A stretch of DNA of 12,712 nt from an uncultured bacterium (GCA_913046815.1 CAJWTE010000015.1:1-12712); one strand, 5' to 3'. Positions 1 through 6,672 are shown, counted from the first letter of the stretch. Numbers and translations: made by a program. Notes: generated from the letters alone by a model not told the origin.

Positions 1-595
1 CTCCCGCCACTATATTGCCCCACTGATCAGAACCTCCAATCTGGAGGTCGCAACCAAACTGTTTATGGAGCTGTAGATAATCGTAAGCTTGTAATATTGG
101 ATAAGCAAATTCTGTATATGACAAACCAACATCAGAGGTAAGCCTAGTAGCAATAGCATCTTTCTTGATTAGCTCCCCTACTGTGAAATGTTTACCTATA
201 TCCCGTAGAAAGTCTATGAATCCCAACTGCCCTAACCAGTCTTGGTTGTTTACAAATTTTATATCACTAGTACCAAGCAGGTGTTCTGCTTGTTTCTTTA
301 ATTTAGAAACCCTCTCATCAATCAAGTCCTCCTCCAACAAAACCCTTTCAGCATCTGGCTTTGGGTCACCAATACGTCCTGTGCCACCACCAACAAGAAA
401 TATGACCTTATGACCATGATTTACAAAATGGCGTAACAAAATCCAATTTACAAAATTACCTGCATGCGCAGAATCTGCCGTTGGGTCTATGCCATGATAC
501 ACCGTTCTTTTACCACTATCTGTAATCTCTCCTAGGGATTCAGTACTAAACTGATGTACAAAACCTCTAGCTTTCAGTTCTTCTCCCAATGTCAT
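1..595 (-). CDS. tyrS: Tyrosyl-tRNA synthetase, N-terminal part (partial)
   Basis: Class I aminoacyl-tRNA synthetase that activates tyrosine with ATP and loads it on tRNA-Tyr in the cytoplasm. The gene runs off the left edge, so only the first 198 codons (most of the Rossmann catalytic domain) are present; the KMSKS loop and tRNA-binding C-terminus lie outside. Family landmarks are clear: YHGIDPTADSAHAGN at residues 33-47 holds the HIGH-type ATP motif (here H44-A-G-N47), then FLVGGGTGRIGDP near 66-78, the tyrosine-pocket stretch SYTEFAYPILQAYDY near 159-173, and QIGGSDQWGN at 185-194. Asn in the last position of the HIGH motif is tolerated in class I enzymes. The ATG at 595-593 gives a normal-length N-terminus. 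No Shine-Dalgarno is visible; an AT-rich -10-like TAATAT (602-607) lies only 6 bases upstream. The gene is divergent from the penicillin-binding protein gene. Confidence 0.96.
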   Translation of the reverse strand, partial: MTLGEELKARGFVHQFSTESLGEITDSGKRTVYHGIDPTADSAHAGNFVNWILLRHFVNHGHKVIFLVGGGTGRIGDPKPDAERVLLEEDLIDERVSKLKKQAEHLLGTSDIKFVNNQDWLGQLGFIDFLRDIGKHFTVGELIKKDAIATRLTSDVGLSYTEFAYPILQAYDYLQLHKQFGCDLQIGGSDQWGNIVAG

Positions 596-677
596 AATAA
601 AATATTACTCTATAAATCTAACATACAACAGCTAGACAAAGCATGCTAACATTGTTTTTATAACACCCTCCGATACT
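596..677. promoter_or_regulatory. Divergent promoter region tyrS / class A PBP gene
   Basis: This 82-base AT-rich gap separates two divergent genes and must hold both promoters. On the plus strand TATAAC (659-664) lies 13 bases before the PBP ATG, but no convincing -35 sits at proper spacing. On the minus strand there are two overlapping options: TTGTCT (634-639) with TTTATA (611-616), spacer 17, or TAATAT (602-607) close to the tyrS start. Either would give very short leaders. Neither start codon has a Shine-Dalgarno sequence. Which elements are used cannot be decided by eye. Confidence 0.35.
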
Positions 678-2864
678 ATGAAAAAAATTAAAAAAATAAA
701 GCGGTGGGCCACCCATCACACAAAGGAGTTGGTTTTTGATTTAATCATCCTAATTATTGTGGTTGGCTTATTCGCTTTTGGTGCATTATTTATTTGGATT
801 GCTACCCTCGACATACCCGACCTTTCGTCTTTTGACGACAGGAGAGTTCTCCAGTCTACAAAAATATACGATCGTACAGGAGAAATACTCTTATACGACC
901 TTCACCAAGACGTAAAACGTACAGTTGTTCCTTTTGAGGAAATTTCCTTCCATATAAAGAACGCCACTGTTGCCATAGAAGACGATGAGTTCTATAACCA
1001 TAGTGGAGTAGACTTAAGGGCAATACTTCGAGCGGTGCTTTCCAACCTGGCAACTGGAGACCTGTTGGGTGGTCAAGGTGGCTCCACAATTACCCAACAA
1101 GTAGTGAAGAATTCTATCTTAGAACAAGATAAGAAACTAACACGTAAAATAAAGGAGGCTATTTTAGCAATTCGTCTAGAACAAGTGTTAACCAAGGAAG
1201 AAATACTGAACCATTACCTCAATGAGTCACCATACGGAGGAACCATATATGGGATTGAGGAAGCCTCTCAAGCCTTTTTTGGTAAAGGTTCAAATGAAGT
1301 CAGCTTGGCTGAAGCTGCCTATCTAGCAGCCCTACCTCAAGCGCCTACCTACTTATCGCCATACGGTAACCACATAGATGCTTTGGAACAAAGAAAAAAT
1401 TTGGTGCTTAAGCGGATGCAACTTAACGACTTCATAACGCAAGAAGAGTACGACGAAGCAAAGGATGAAATTGTTGAGTTTGAACCCCAGGCAGTTACAG
1501 GTATAAGAGCTCCTCACTTTGTAATGTATGTGAAAGAAAAATTGGTTGAAAAATACGGCGAGGAAGCGCTCTTACAAAAAGGTTTTCGAGTGATAACCTC
1601 ACTTAATTGGGACATGCAAAAAGAGGCCGAGGCTATAGTGGTAGAGAAAGCAGCTTATAACACAGAGAACTTTGATGCCGAGAACGCAGGATTAATAGCC
1701 TTAGATCCACAAACTGGAGATGTCCTCGCAATGGTTGGATCGAGAGACTACTTTGACGAAGAAATAGATGGTAACTTCAATGTAACTTTAGCACCACGCC
1801 AACCCGGATCCTCAATTAAACCAATTGTCTATTCTTCAGCCTTGAGTGAAGGGTATACTGCCGACACAGTTGTATATGATGTAAAAACCCAATTCAGCAC
1901 TGAGTGTGAACCCTACGACACCTCAAGTGAGATGCCATGTTACGCACCCAACAACTACAATGGCAAATTTTTAGGGCCCGTAACGTTCAGAAACGCCTTG
2001 GCTCAATCACTCAACATACCCGCAGTCAAAGCTTTGTACTTAACAGGACTAAAAGATGCTATAAAACTGGCATCAGATATGGGAATTACCACCTTAAACG
2101 ATCCAGACAAATTAGGCTTAACTTTAGTTCTAGGAGGCGGTGAAGTGAAACTCCTCGAACACACGAACGCCTATTCTACACTTGCAAACGAAGGTGTTCA
2201 TGCTGAAATTAGGCCGATACTAAGAGTAGAAGATGTACAAAGAAAAACTATAGAAGAATTTGAAGTTGAAGATGAGAGGGTTTTAGATAGAGACGTTGCC
2301 TTGACCATAAGTGACATACTATCTGATAACGAGGCCCGTACCCCTCTTTGGGGAGCCAATTCACTAGTGCATTTTAGTGATCGGGATGTTGCAGTTAAGT
2401 CTGGTAGTACCAACAACCTAAGAGACGCTTGGATAATGGGTTATACACCAAACCTGGCTGTTGGTACCTGGGTGGGTAACAACGACAACCGACCGATGGG
2501 AGGACGTCTCTCAGGACTGATTACAGCCCCAATGTGGAGAGCTTTTATGGACAAGGTTCTACCTATGATCGAAAACGAAGAATTTCCACAAGCTCCTGAA
2601 ACACCTTCGGACATCAAGCCGATACTGCGAGGGGAATTTTTTGACACCGCATTCTTTGTAAGCCAATTACTAGACAACCCAGGAGAAACTCAATTGGATC
2701 TTGAGTTGATGGCGGACAGTATCCACTCCATATTACATTATGTTATAAAAGACGACCCTAGAGGCGAATACCCTTCAAGCCCAAGTGATGATGGACAATA
2801 TAAAAGCTGGGAATATGGTGTACAACAATGGAAAAAAACTCAGTATGGTGGCCTGGTGAACTAA
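678..2864 (+). CDS. Class A penicillin-binding protein (PBP1A family, bifunctional)
   Basis: Bifunctional peptidoglycan synthase, 728 aa, anchored in the cytoplasmic membrane with its catalytic domains outside. A basic N-terminus is followed by one membrane helix (about residues 18-43). The GT51 glycosyltransferase domain shows EDDEFYNHSG at 101-110 (catalytic Glu101), GGSTITQQVVKN at 134-145, and RKIKEAILAIRLEQ at 156-169. The transpeptidase domain shows SxxK as S378-S-I-K381 (acyl-serine 378), SxN as S444-L-N446, and KSGS at 574-577 in place of the commoner KTG. Two cysteines (410, 421) lie between SxxK and SxN and might pair. Length is normal for the family and nothing is truncated. The TAA stop is nested with the TAG stop of the convergent DciA-like gene (4-base overlap, 2861-2864). 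Having a full class A PBP fits a cell that makes its own peptidoglycan. Confidence 0.96.
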   Translation: MKKIKKIKRWATHHTKELVFDLIILIIVVGLFAFGALFIWIATLDIPDLSSFDDRRVLQSTKIYDRTGEILLYDLHQDVKRTVVPFEEISFHIKNATVAIEDDEFYNHSGVDLRAILRAVLSNLATGDLLGGQGGSTITQQVVKNSILEQDKKLTRKIKEAILAIRLEQVLTKEEILNHYLNESPYGGTIYGIEEASQAFFGKGSNEVSLAEAAYLAALPQAPTYLSPYGNHIDALEQRKNLVLKRMQLNDFITQEEYDEAKDEIVEFEPQAVTGIRAPHFVMYVKEKLVEKYGEEALLQKGFRVITSLNWDMQKEAEAIVVEKAAYNTENFDAENAGLIALDPQTGDVLAMVGSRDYFDEEIDGNFNVTLAPRQPGSSIKPIVYSSALSEGYTADTVVYDVKTQFSTECEPYDTSSEMPCYAPNNYNGKFLGPVTFRNALAQSLNIPAVKALYLTGLKDAIKLASDMGITTLNDPDKLGLTLVLGGGEVKLLEHTNAYSTLANEGVHAEIRPILRVEDVQRKTIEEFEVEDERVLDRDVALTISDILSDNEARTPLWGANSLVHFSDRDVAVKSGSTNNLRDAWIMGYTPNLAVGTWVGNNDNRPMGGRLSGLITAPMWRAFMDKVLPMIENEEFPQAPETPSDIKPILRGEFFDTAFFVSQLLDNPGETQLDLELMADSIHSILHYVIKDDPRGEYPSSPSDDGQYKSWEYGVQQWKKTQYGGLVN

Positions 2865-3148
2865 ACTATTGTTTTAGGGGCGTTTTTTTCACCCAGACGC
2901 CCTTTGAGGTGATTGAGAATATCGTCCTTATGTAACATAATTTCATTTTTCACCATTCCTTTTGCGCGACAATAAAGAGTCTTTTGAAATGGTTTATACT
3001 CAAAGTCTTCTAAATTGACAGAGATTTGCAACAGGTCATCAACTACCTGTATTACCTCTTTTTTAACACTTGCTTCCGGAGCTTGTAATAAACTTTTATA
3101 CTTTGAAAACAAATCATTGAGTTTTTTTACCCCTTCTCCTCTGGCCAT
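2861..3148 (-). CDS. DciA-like (DUF721-type) small protein downstream of dnaN
   Basis: A 95-aa basic protein with no membrane segment. The ATG lies 2 bases after the dnaN stop, so it is almost certainly cotranscribed and translationally coupled with dnaN. The central and C-terminal part (about residues 28-85) runs helix, then a short beta stretch ending in KTLYCRAKGMVKNEIMLHKD, then ILNHLKGRL. That layout, with a late strand followed by an 'xNEI.L.+..IL..L' helix, resembles the KH-like fold of DciA/DUF721, which loads or stimulates the replicative helicase DnaB in bacteria lacking DnaC/DnaI. The location in the dnaA-dnaN cluster supports a replication role, and DUF721 genes are often found near recF/gyrB in other bacteria. 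The assignment rests on pattern resemblance and context, not on a profile search. If wrong, it is a small hypothetical protein of the replication operon. Confidence 0.55.
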   Translation of the reverse strand: MARGEGVKKLNDLFSKYKSLLQAPEASVKKEVIQVVDDLLQISVNLEDFEYKPFQKTLYCRAKGMVKNEIMLHKDDILNHLKGRLGEKNAPKTIV

Positions 3149-3150
3149 AA

Positions 3151-4245
3151 CTACTTGTTCATCGGCATTACAAGATATCTAAAAGTTTTATCGTTCACTC
3201 CTTCAATAACCATCGGCCTACCTACTCCAGCAAAGTGTAGGACAATGCTTTCGTCATTGATATGACTTAGAGGTTCAGACAAATATCTTTGATTGAAGCT
3301 GAGCGTAAGATCTTCCCCTTCAGTATTAGCAGAAACAGATTCTGTTGCAGTCCCCAACTCTCCACTGTTGGCTGATACAGTTAAATCATCTTTGGAAACA
3401 ATCACTCCAACTTGGAAAAATTTATTAAGAAAGATATTAGTTTTTTTATAAGTTTGTGCTAAATCTTCCTTTAAAACGGTGCTGTGTGACACATACTCTT
3501 TCGGAATTATTTGAGCATAATCAGGAAAAGATCCGTTGGTTAATCTAGATGTTATATAAACCCCATCATCAAACAATAAAGCGAGTTGGTTTTCATTTGT
3601 TTTATATAAAGGGTCACCAGAGGAACTGTCCATGACCCTGACCAATTCAAGGGCATTTTTGTGTGGAATTAAAACTGAATCCTCAAAAACAACCCCTTTC
3701 TGCACAACTGTTTTCTCCATCAATCGAAAAGAATCAGTGGCAACAAAAGTTAGTGAGTGCTCTTTTTTTTGAAAAATAAAAACACTACCTAACTCTGGTT
3801 TAATAGATGACTGAGAAGCTGAAAAAGCCACAGCTTTTATCCCTTGAACGAATGTTTCTTTCTGAATTCTCTGCCCCTCGTTTGAAACTTTTGGTATTAG
3901 AGGAAAATCACCAGCAGGAATGGTATTTATCTCGGTTGTTGAGTTTTTACTTTCTACAACCAAAACCTCTCCTTCAGTCTTTAGTGTCACCTCAGCCTGA
4001 TTACATAAAAAAACTGTTTGCGTAAGAAGACTTGCTGAGACAGCTACCACACCTTCCTCTTCTGTATTGGCTTCTAGTTCTACTTCAATACCAATCTCCA
4101 AATTTGTAGCTTTTAAAACAACTTTATTTTTTGTGACTTCTAACAACACACACTGAAGCACCGGCAAGGTTACATGTTTGGTACTGACCTTACTAACAAG
4201 TTCCAGTTTTTCTTTTAAAGTATTGGTGTGGAAAGTGACTTTCAT
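3151..4245 (-). CDS. dnaN: DNA polymerase III beta subunit (sliding clamp)
   Basis: Ring-shaped processivity clamp that tethers DNA polymerase III and other replication and repair factors to DNA. At 364 aa it has the family's normal length. The start MKVTFHTNTLKEKLELVSKV and the following LPVLQCVLLE are the classic first-domain pattern, FPDYAQIIPKE (about residues 239-249) marks the second-domain end, and the C-terminus YLVMPMNK is the clamp's typical MPM ending next to the client-peptide pocket. It lies downstream of dnaA in the same direction, as in most bacterial origin regions, but recF does not follow; a DciA-like gene does. Its own promoter is visible at 4264-4292. No Shine-Dalgarno precedes the ATG, and the predicted leader is only about 11 bases. 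Confidence 0.97.
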   Translation of the reverse strand: MKVTFHTNTLKEKLELVSKVSTKHVTLPVLQCVLLEVTKNKVVLKATNLEIGIEVELEANTEEEGVVAVSASLLTQTVFLCNQAEVTLKTEGEVLVVESKNSTTEINTIPAGDFPLIPKVSNEGQRIQKETFVQGIKAVAFSASQSSIKPELGSVFIFQKKEHSLTFVATDSFRLMEKTVVQKGVVFEDSVLIPHKNALELVRVMDSSSGDPLYKTNENQLALLFDDGVYITSRLTNGSFPDYAQIIPKEYVSHSTVLKEDLAQTYKKTNIFLNKFFQVGVIVSKDDLTVSANSGELGTATESVSANTEGEDLTLSFNQRYLSEPLSHINDESIVLHFAGVGRPMVIEGVNDKTFRYLVMPMNK

Positions 4246-4263
4246 TTTATTTATTTAATTCAA

Positions 4264-4292
4264 ATTATACTCTCTATTATTAGTCCTGTGGA
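4264..4292 (-). promoter_or_regulatory. dnaN promoter, -35 inside a DnaA-box-like sequence
   Basis: Read on the minus strand, a perfect TATAAT -10 (4264-4269) is preceded, after a 17-base spacer, by TCCACA (4287-4292), which matches TTGACA at 4 of 6 positions. Transcription would start near 4257, about 11 bases before the dnaN ATG. The -35 hexamer is the core of a DnaA-box-like 9-mer (4287-4295) with a second, better one abutting it, so DnaA binding would be expected to compete with RNA polymerase. The promoter call is from sequence; the regulation is inference. Confidence 0.7.
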
Positions 4293-4534
4293 TCTGTGGA
4301 AAAGCAAAAAATATGGCCTACTTTTTCATTAATACAAAGGTCTCTTTCGGTAACATCTTGTTGATTGCGGTTGGGTCGACAGTTGATAAGTTCAGGATAA
4401 GTGCAGACCAGTTTGTTTTTAGTTAAAAAAAATGATTCAACACGTGTTTTATTTGTTGTAGTTAGATACTTGTTCATACTTTTTTTAGCATTATTCACAA
4501 CTTCTCCACTAAGTAAGAAACAACTTGTAGTCAT
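4280..4534 (-). CDS. Possible small protein between dnaA and dnaN (84 aa, doubtful)
   Basis: Open frame that fills nearly all of the 291-base gap between dnaA and dnaN. The ATG is 2 bases after the dnaA stop, the same tight spacing seen between dnaN and its downstream gene, which favours translational coupling. Purines occupy the first codon position in about 63% of codons (hand count), as expected of coding DNA. The product is polar, rich in Asn, Thr and Lys, with five cysteines, no signal peptide, no membrane helix and no family I recognise. Against it, the last codons overlap the DnaA boxes and -35 of the dnaN promoter, and an internal TTATTCACA box lies at 4491-4499, so the stretch may simply be regulatory DNA that happens to be open. 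No function is proposed. Confidence 0.35.
   Translation of the reverse strand: MTTSCFLLSGEVVNNAKKSMNKYLTTTNKTRVESFFLTKNKLVCTYPELINCRPNRNQQDVTERDLCINEKVGHIFCFSTDPQD
4287..4303 (-). promoter_or_regulatory. Tandem DnaA-box-like 9-mers upstream of dnaN
   Basis: On the minus strand two 9-mers share one base: TTTTCCACA (4295-4303), one mismatch from TTATCCACA, and AGATCCACA (4287-4295), two mismatches. Both point the same way as the boxes upstream of dnaA. Their position on the -35 region of dnaN suggests an autoregulatory operator. Confidence 0.5.
4385..4499. promoter_or_regulatory. Further DnaA-box-like sites in the dnaA-dnaN gap
   Basis: TTATTCACA on the plus strand (4491-4499) is an exact match to the relaxed DnaA-box consensus TTATNCACA. 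GATAAGT occurs twice exactly 11 bases apart (4385-4391, 4396-4402). Read on the minus strand these give TTATCAACT and TTATCCTGA, each 7 of 9 to the DnaA box and one helical turn apart. A 10-base palindrome AACACGTGTT (4439-4448) lies between them. Together with 4287-4303 this could be a second origin sub-region or a regulatory array. Confidence 0.4.
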
Positions 4535-4536
4535 CT

Positions 4537-5913
4537 TTACTTGAGTAATAATCTAATCTGTGCGATCTCCTCCTCTAGTTCAGGACTGTTCTTCATGTCA
4601 TTTTTTACCTTCTCGCACGAGTGGATTACAGTAGTGTGGTCCCTACCACCCATTTTTTGTCCAATTGAAGGGTAAGAAACCTGAAAATCTTCCCGTAATA
4701 TGTACATAATTAACTGTCGCGGCTTCACCACCTCTTTCTTTCTAGTTTTCTCATATATGGTTGCAGGTTCAATGTCGAAATATCTAGCCACTTTATCAAC
4801 CACATCAGATACAGCCAGTGTTTTTCTTGGCCGGGTGTTGTTTTTAATAATTTGCTTCACTTCATCAATATTAAGGGTCCTCCCTAATAATTGAGATTGG
4901 CACATAATAGAATTCAAAGCTCCCTCTAGTTCACGTATGTTCCCTTCTATGGTGGTTGCCAGGTGTGTCACCACATCATCCTCCAACACAATTGAATTTT
5001 GCGCCGATTTTGCTCTAAGAATAGCCTCTCTTGATTCAAGATCAGGTGCTGGGATATCTACGATCATTCCTTGAGCGAAACGCGACTGTAGTCTTTCTTC
5101 TAACCCAGATAGTAAAGAGGGGTGTATATCACTAGAGAAAACAATCTGTTTGTTGTTGTCATGCATGGCATTAAACAGATGAAATAGTTCTTCTTGAGTT
5201 TTTTCTTTGTTAGCCAAGAATTGGATGTCATCCATTATTAATATGTCATATTGGCGGTACTTGTCTTTGAAGTTGTTGGCGGTACCGCTTTGTAGTGAGT
5301 TGAAATAATCAACAGCAAATCTCTCGCTGGTTACATAAAAAACCTTTTTGCCATTTTTTTTCAGTCTGTTCCCTACTGCTTGAATCAGGTGGGTTTTACC
5401 GTGTCCTGTTTTTCCATATATAAACAGAGGGTTGTATGTTACACCGGGTTTTTCTGCTACAGTCTTAGCCGCTGTGTGGGCCAAGGCGTTGAAGGGGCCG
5501 ATAACAAAAGTTTCAAAAGTATATTTTGGGTTAAGGTTGTCGTTTTTATTTATGTAGTATTCCTCTAAAGGCAACGAAGCATTCACTGTTTGCTGCTTAT
5601 CTTGCCTCTTGCTGTTTTTTTGCACTACTGCGTACTCAATACTGCGCACGTGCGGGGTTAATTCACGCAAAACTTTTAAAATCATCAGTTGATATTTATC
5701 AGCCAACCAGTCTTTCACAAACACACTCGGTGTGCCAAGTGTAACAGTGCCACCTTCTAGAGATACTATATGAGTATCTTTAAACCAGGTTTTGAAGTTG
5801 GCTGGAGTTATCGACAATTCTATTGCTACCAAAGCGTCATCCCACATCTTTTTCACATCAACCTGCTCAGTTTTAATTACTCCAGCATTGTTTGTGTGTG
5901 TTGGTGAGTACAT
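4537..5913 (-). CDS. dnaA: Chromosomal replication initiator protein DnaA
   Basis: AAA+ ATPase that binds DnaA boxes at oriC, melts the origin and recruits the helicase; it also regulates transcription. The product is 458 aa with all four domains: domain I at about 20-90 (MWDDALVAIELSITPANFKTWF), a short linker, AAA+ domain III with Walker A GKTGHGKTH at 167-175, Walker B ILIMDDIQF at 224-232 and the box VII region LEERLQSRFAQG at 271-282 with the arginine finger, and the helix-turn-helix domain IV ending in the DnaA signature IGQKMGGRDHTTVIHSCEKV at 417-436. The ATG at 5911-5913 adds about 22 residues before the usual domain I start; Met23 (5845-5847) is an alternative start. Neither has a good Shine-Dalgarno; the nearest AAGGAA is 17 bases away. 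A near-ideal promoter precedes it. Confidence 0.98.
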   Translation of the reverse strand: MYSPTHTNNAGVIKTEQVDVKKMWDDALVAIELSITPANFKTWFKDTHIVSLEGGTVTLGTPSVFVKDWLADKYQLMILKVLRELTPHVRSIEYAVVQKNSKRQDKQQTVNASLPLEEYYINKNDNLNPKYTFETFVIGPFNALAHTAAKTVAEKPGVTYNPLFIYGKTGHGKTHLIQAVGNRLKKNGKKVFYVTSERFAVDYFNSLQSGTANNFKDKYRQYDILIMDDIQFLANKEKTQEELFHLFNAMHDNNKQIVFSSDIHPSLLSGLEERLQSRFAQGMIVDIPAPDLESREAILRAKSAQNSIVLEDDVVTHLATTIEGNIRELEGALNSIMCQSQLLGRTLNIDEVKQIIKNNTRPRKTLAVSDVVDKVARYFDIEPATIYEKTRKKEVVKPRQLIMYILREDFQVSYPSIGQKMGGRDHTTVIHSCEKVKNDMKNSPELEEEIAQIRLLLK

Positions 5914-5949
5914 AGATTAAGTATCAGAAATTCCTTAAACGTAGATTGA

Positions 5950-5977
5950 ATTATACTAAGTTGGACTAGACTGTAAA
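5950..5977 (-). promoter_or_regulatory. dnaA promoter
   Basis: On the minus strand TTTACA (5972-5977, 5 of 6 to TTGACA), a 16-base spacer and a perfect TATAAT (5950-5955). Transcription should start near 5943, giving a leader of about 29 bases to the dnaA ATG. A DnaA-box-like 9-mer lies just upstream (5991-5999). Confidence 0.75.
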
Positions 5978-6021
5978 CTTTTTTACGTGGTGTGGTTAAG
6001 GGCGTCTTTTCTTACAGTGTT

Positions 6022-6060
6022 TGTGTCAAGTGTGTATAAACTGTGCATATCTATGAATAA
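6022..6060 (-). promoter_or_regulatory. DnaA-box array in oriC
   Basis: Read on the minus strand: TTATTCATA (6052-6060), ATATGCACA (6042-6050), TTATACACA (6031-6039, exact) and CTTGACACA (6022-6030, degenerate). All four face the same way at 9-11 base steps, close to one helical turn, which suits side-by-side DnaA filament growth. A further TTAACCACA (one mismatch) at 5991-5999 lies 13 bases upstream of the dnaA -35, where it could also serve autorepression. Confidence 0.65.
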
Positions 6061-6072
6061 GTAAATATGGGC

Positions 6073-6101
6073 TAGACTTCCCTTTTGTTCTCCTGTATAG
6101 T
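6073..6101 (+). promoter_or_regulatory. rpmH promoter (predicted leaderless mRNA)
   Basis: TAGACT (6073-6078, 4 of 6 to TTGACA), a 17-base spacer and TATAGT (6096-6101, 5 of 6 to TATAAT). Only 10 bases separate the -10 from the rpmH ATG, so the mRNA would begin at or within about 4 bases of the start codon. No Shine-Dalgarno could fit. The promoter begins 12 bases right of the DnaA-box array. Confidence 0.6.
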
Positions 6102-6111
6102 ATTTCGCACT

Positions 6112-6261
6112 ATGCCTAAAAGAACCTATCAACCGAGCCAGAAAAAGAGAATGACCACCCATGGTTTTTTGGTGCGGTCCGCAAAAAAAGCCGGAGCTAG
6201 GATTTTACGAAATCGTCGTCGTAAAGGACGAGCAGAGCTAGCAGTTAAAAAGAGTCGTTAA
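6112..6261 (+). CDS. rpmH: 50S ribosomal protein L34
   Basis: Small, very basic protein of the large ribosomal subunit, 49 aa. The sequence [19 protein letters not shown] followed by an Arg/Lys-rich body ([15 protein letters not shown]) is the unmistakable L34 pattern. It is slightly longer than many L34 proteins because of the extra Pro after Met and a short C-terminal tail. It stands at its usual place next to oriC, divergent from dnaA and followed by rnpA. Its promoter puts the -10 box 10 bases from the ATG, so the transcript is probably leaderless. Unlike the usual rpmH-rnpA arrangement, a strong terminator follows within 20 bases. Confidence 0.97.
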   Translation: MPKRTYQPSQKKRMTTHGFLVRSAKKAGARILRNRRRKGRAELAVKKSR

Positions 6262-6279
6262 CTTTCATGAGTGGTTGAA

Positions 6280-6312
6280 CAAAAGTCTGGCTTTTAAGCC
6301 GGACTTTTGTTT
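6280..6312 (+). terminator. Intrinsic terminator between rpmH and rnpA
   Basis: Arms CAAAAGTCTGGCTT (6280-6293) and AAGCCGGACTTTTG (6296-6309) pair along their length with one G-U wobble, closing on a UUUA-type tetraloop. The GC-rich core GUCUGGCU/AGCCGGAC is preceded by AAAA and followed by UUUUGUUU, which is the textbook form; because the flanks are A- and T-rich it could also act in the opposite direction. It ends 14-17 bases before the rnpA ATG. Confidence 0.85.
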
Positions 6313-6326
6313 GCTAAGCTTGATTT

Positions 6327-6665
6327 ATGTTGAAGAAAAAACAACGTATGACAAAAAGTCAGTTTGACCACTACTTTAAGTCTGGTAGAAAAATACATGG
6401 TGAATATTTAGATATTATCTATACAGAATCTAAATGTTTTCATGGCGCAGTAGTGGTAGGAAAAAAGGTTTTCAAAAAAGCAGTTCTGCGAAATAAACTG
6501 AGACGGAGAATATACAGTATTTTATACAATCTACATAAAACACACGGCTTTTTTGGTGTTTATATAATACTATCTAAGCCCACAACTTCTAGGGCTGGTT
6601 TTAAGGAAGTACAAGCGGAAGTAAGAAGTTTACTTGCCAAGTCGGGTGTTACGCAGTTAGAATAG
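6327..6665 (+). CDS. rnpA: Ribonuclease P protein component
   Basis: Protein subunit of RNase P, which assists the catalytic RNA in trimming the 5' ends of tRNA precursors. The product is 112 aa, basic and normal length. The family signature around the RNR motif is visible as KAVLRNKLRRRI at residues 51-62, preceded by the beta-strand GAVVVGKKVFKK. The start MLKKKQRMTKSQFDHYFKSGRK matches the usual 'K.RLkk..dF..vf..G+' opening; Met8 is a possible alternative start. Only 17 bases lie between the upstream terminator stem and the ATG, so no full promoter fits outside the hairpin; expression probably depends on read-through or on promoter elements embedded in the hairpin. yidC starts 7 bases after its stop. 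Confidence 0.95.
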   Translation: MLKKKQRMTKSQFDHYFKSGRKIHGEYLDIIYTESKCFHGAVVVGKKVFKKAVLRNKLRRRIYSILYNLHKTHGFFGVYIILSKPTTSRAGFKEVQAEVRSLLAKSGVTQLE

Positions 6666-6672
6666 CCTAGTT

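Larger units (their letters stand above)
5914..6111. other. Probable replication origin (oriC), dnaA-rpmH gap
   Basis: This 198-base non-coding gap lies between divergent dnaA and rpmH, the commonest place for bacterial oriC. It contains one exact DnaA box (6031-6039), three near or degenerate ones spaced 9-11 bases apart in the same orientation (6022-6030, 6042-6050, 6052-6060) and one more at 5991-5999 (TTAACCACA on the minus strand). The dnaA-proximal half (5914-5990) is AT-rich and could serve as the unwinding element. I could not find a convincing DnaA-trio run. Co-oriented dnaA-dnaN on the left and rpmH-rnpA-yidC on the right both point away from this gap, as expected for a bidirectional origin. 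Confidence 0.75.

Noticed and set aside
165..413. Open frame on the plus strand opposite tyrS
   Set aside because: It is antisense to the well-conserved tyrosyl-tRNA synthetase and its translation has no recognisable features; a shadow frame.
2878..2902. Inverted repeat GGGCGT/ACGCCC with a T-rich loop near the PBP/DciA-like junction
   Set aside because: The T run is in the loop rather than after the stem on either strand, and the stem lies within coding sequence; it does not have the form of an intrinsic terminator.
4439..4448. Palindrome AACACGTGTT in the dnaA-dnaN gap as a specific operator
   Set aside because: A single 10-base palindrome without a second copy or a known regulator is not enough to call an operator; it is only mentioned with the DnaA-box group.
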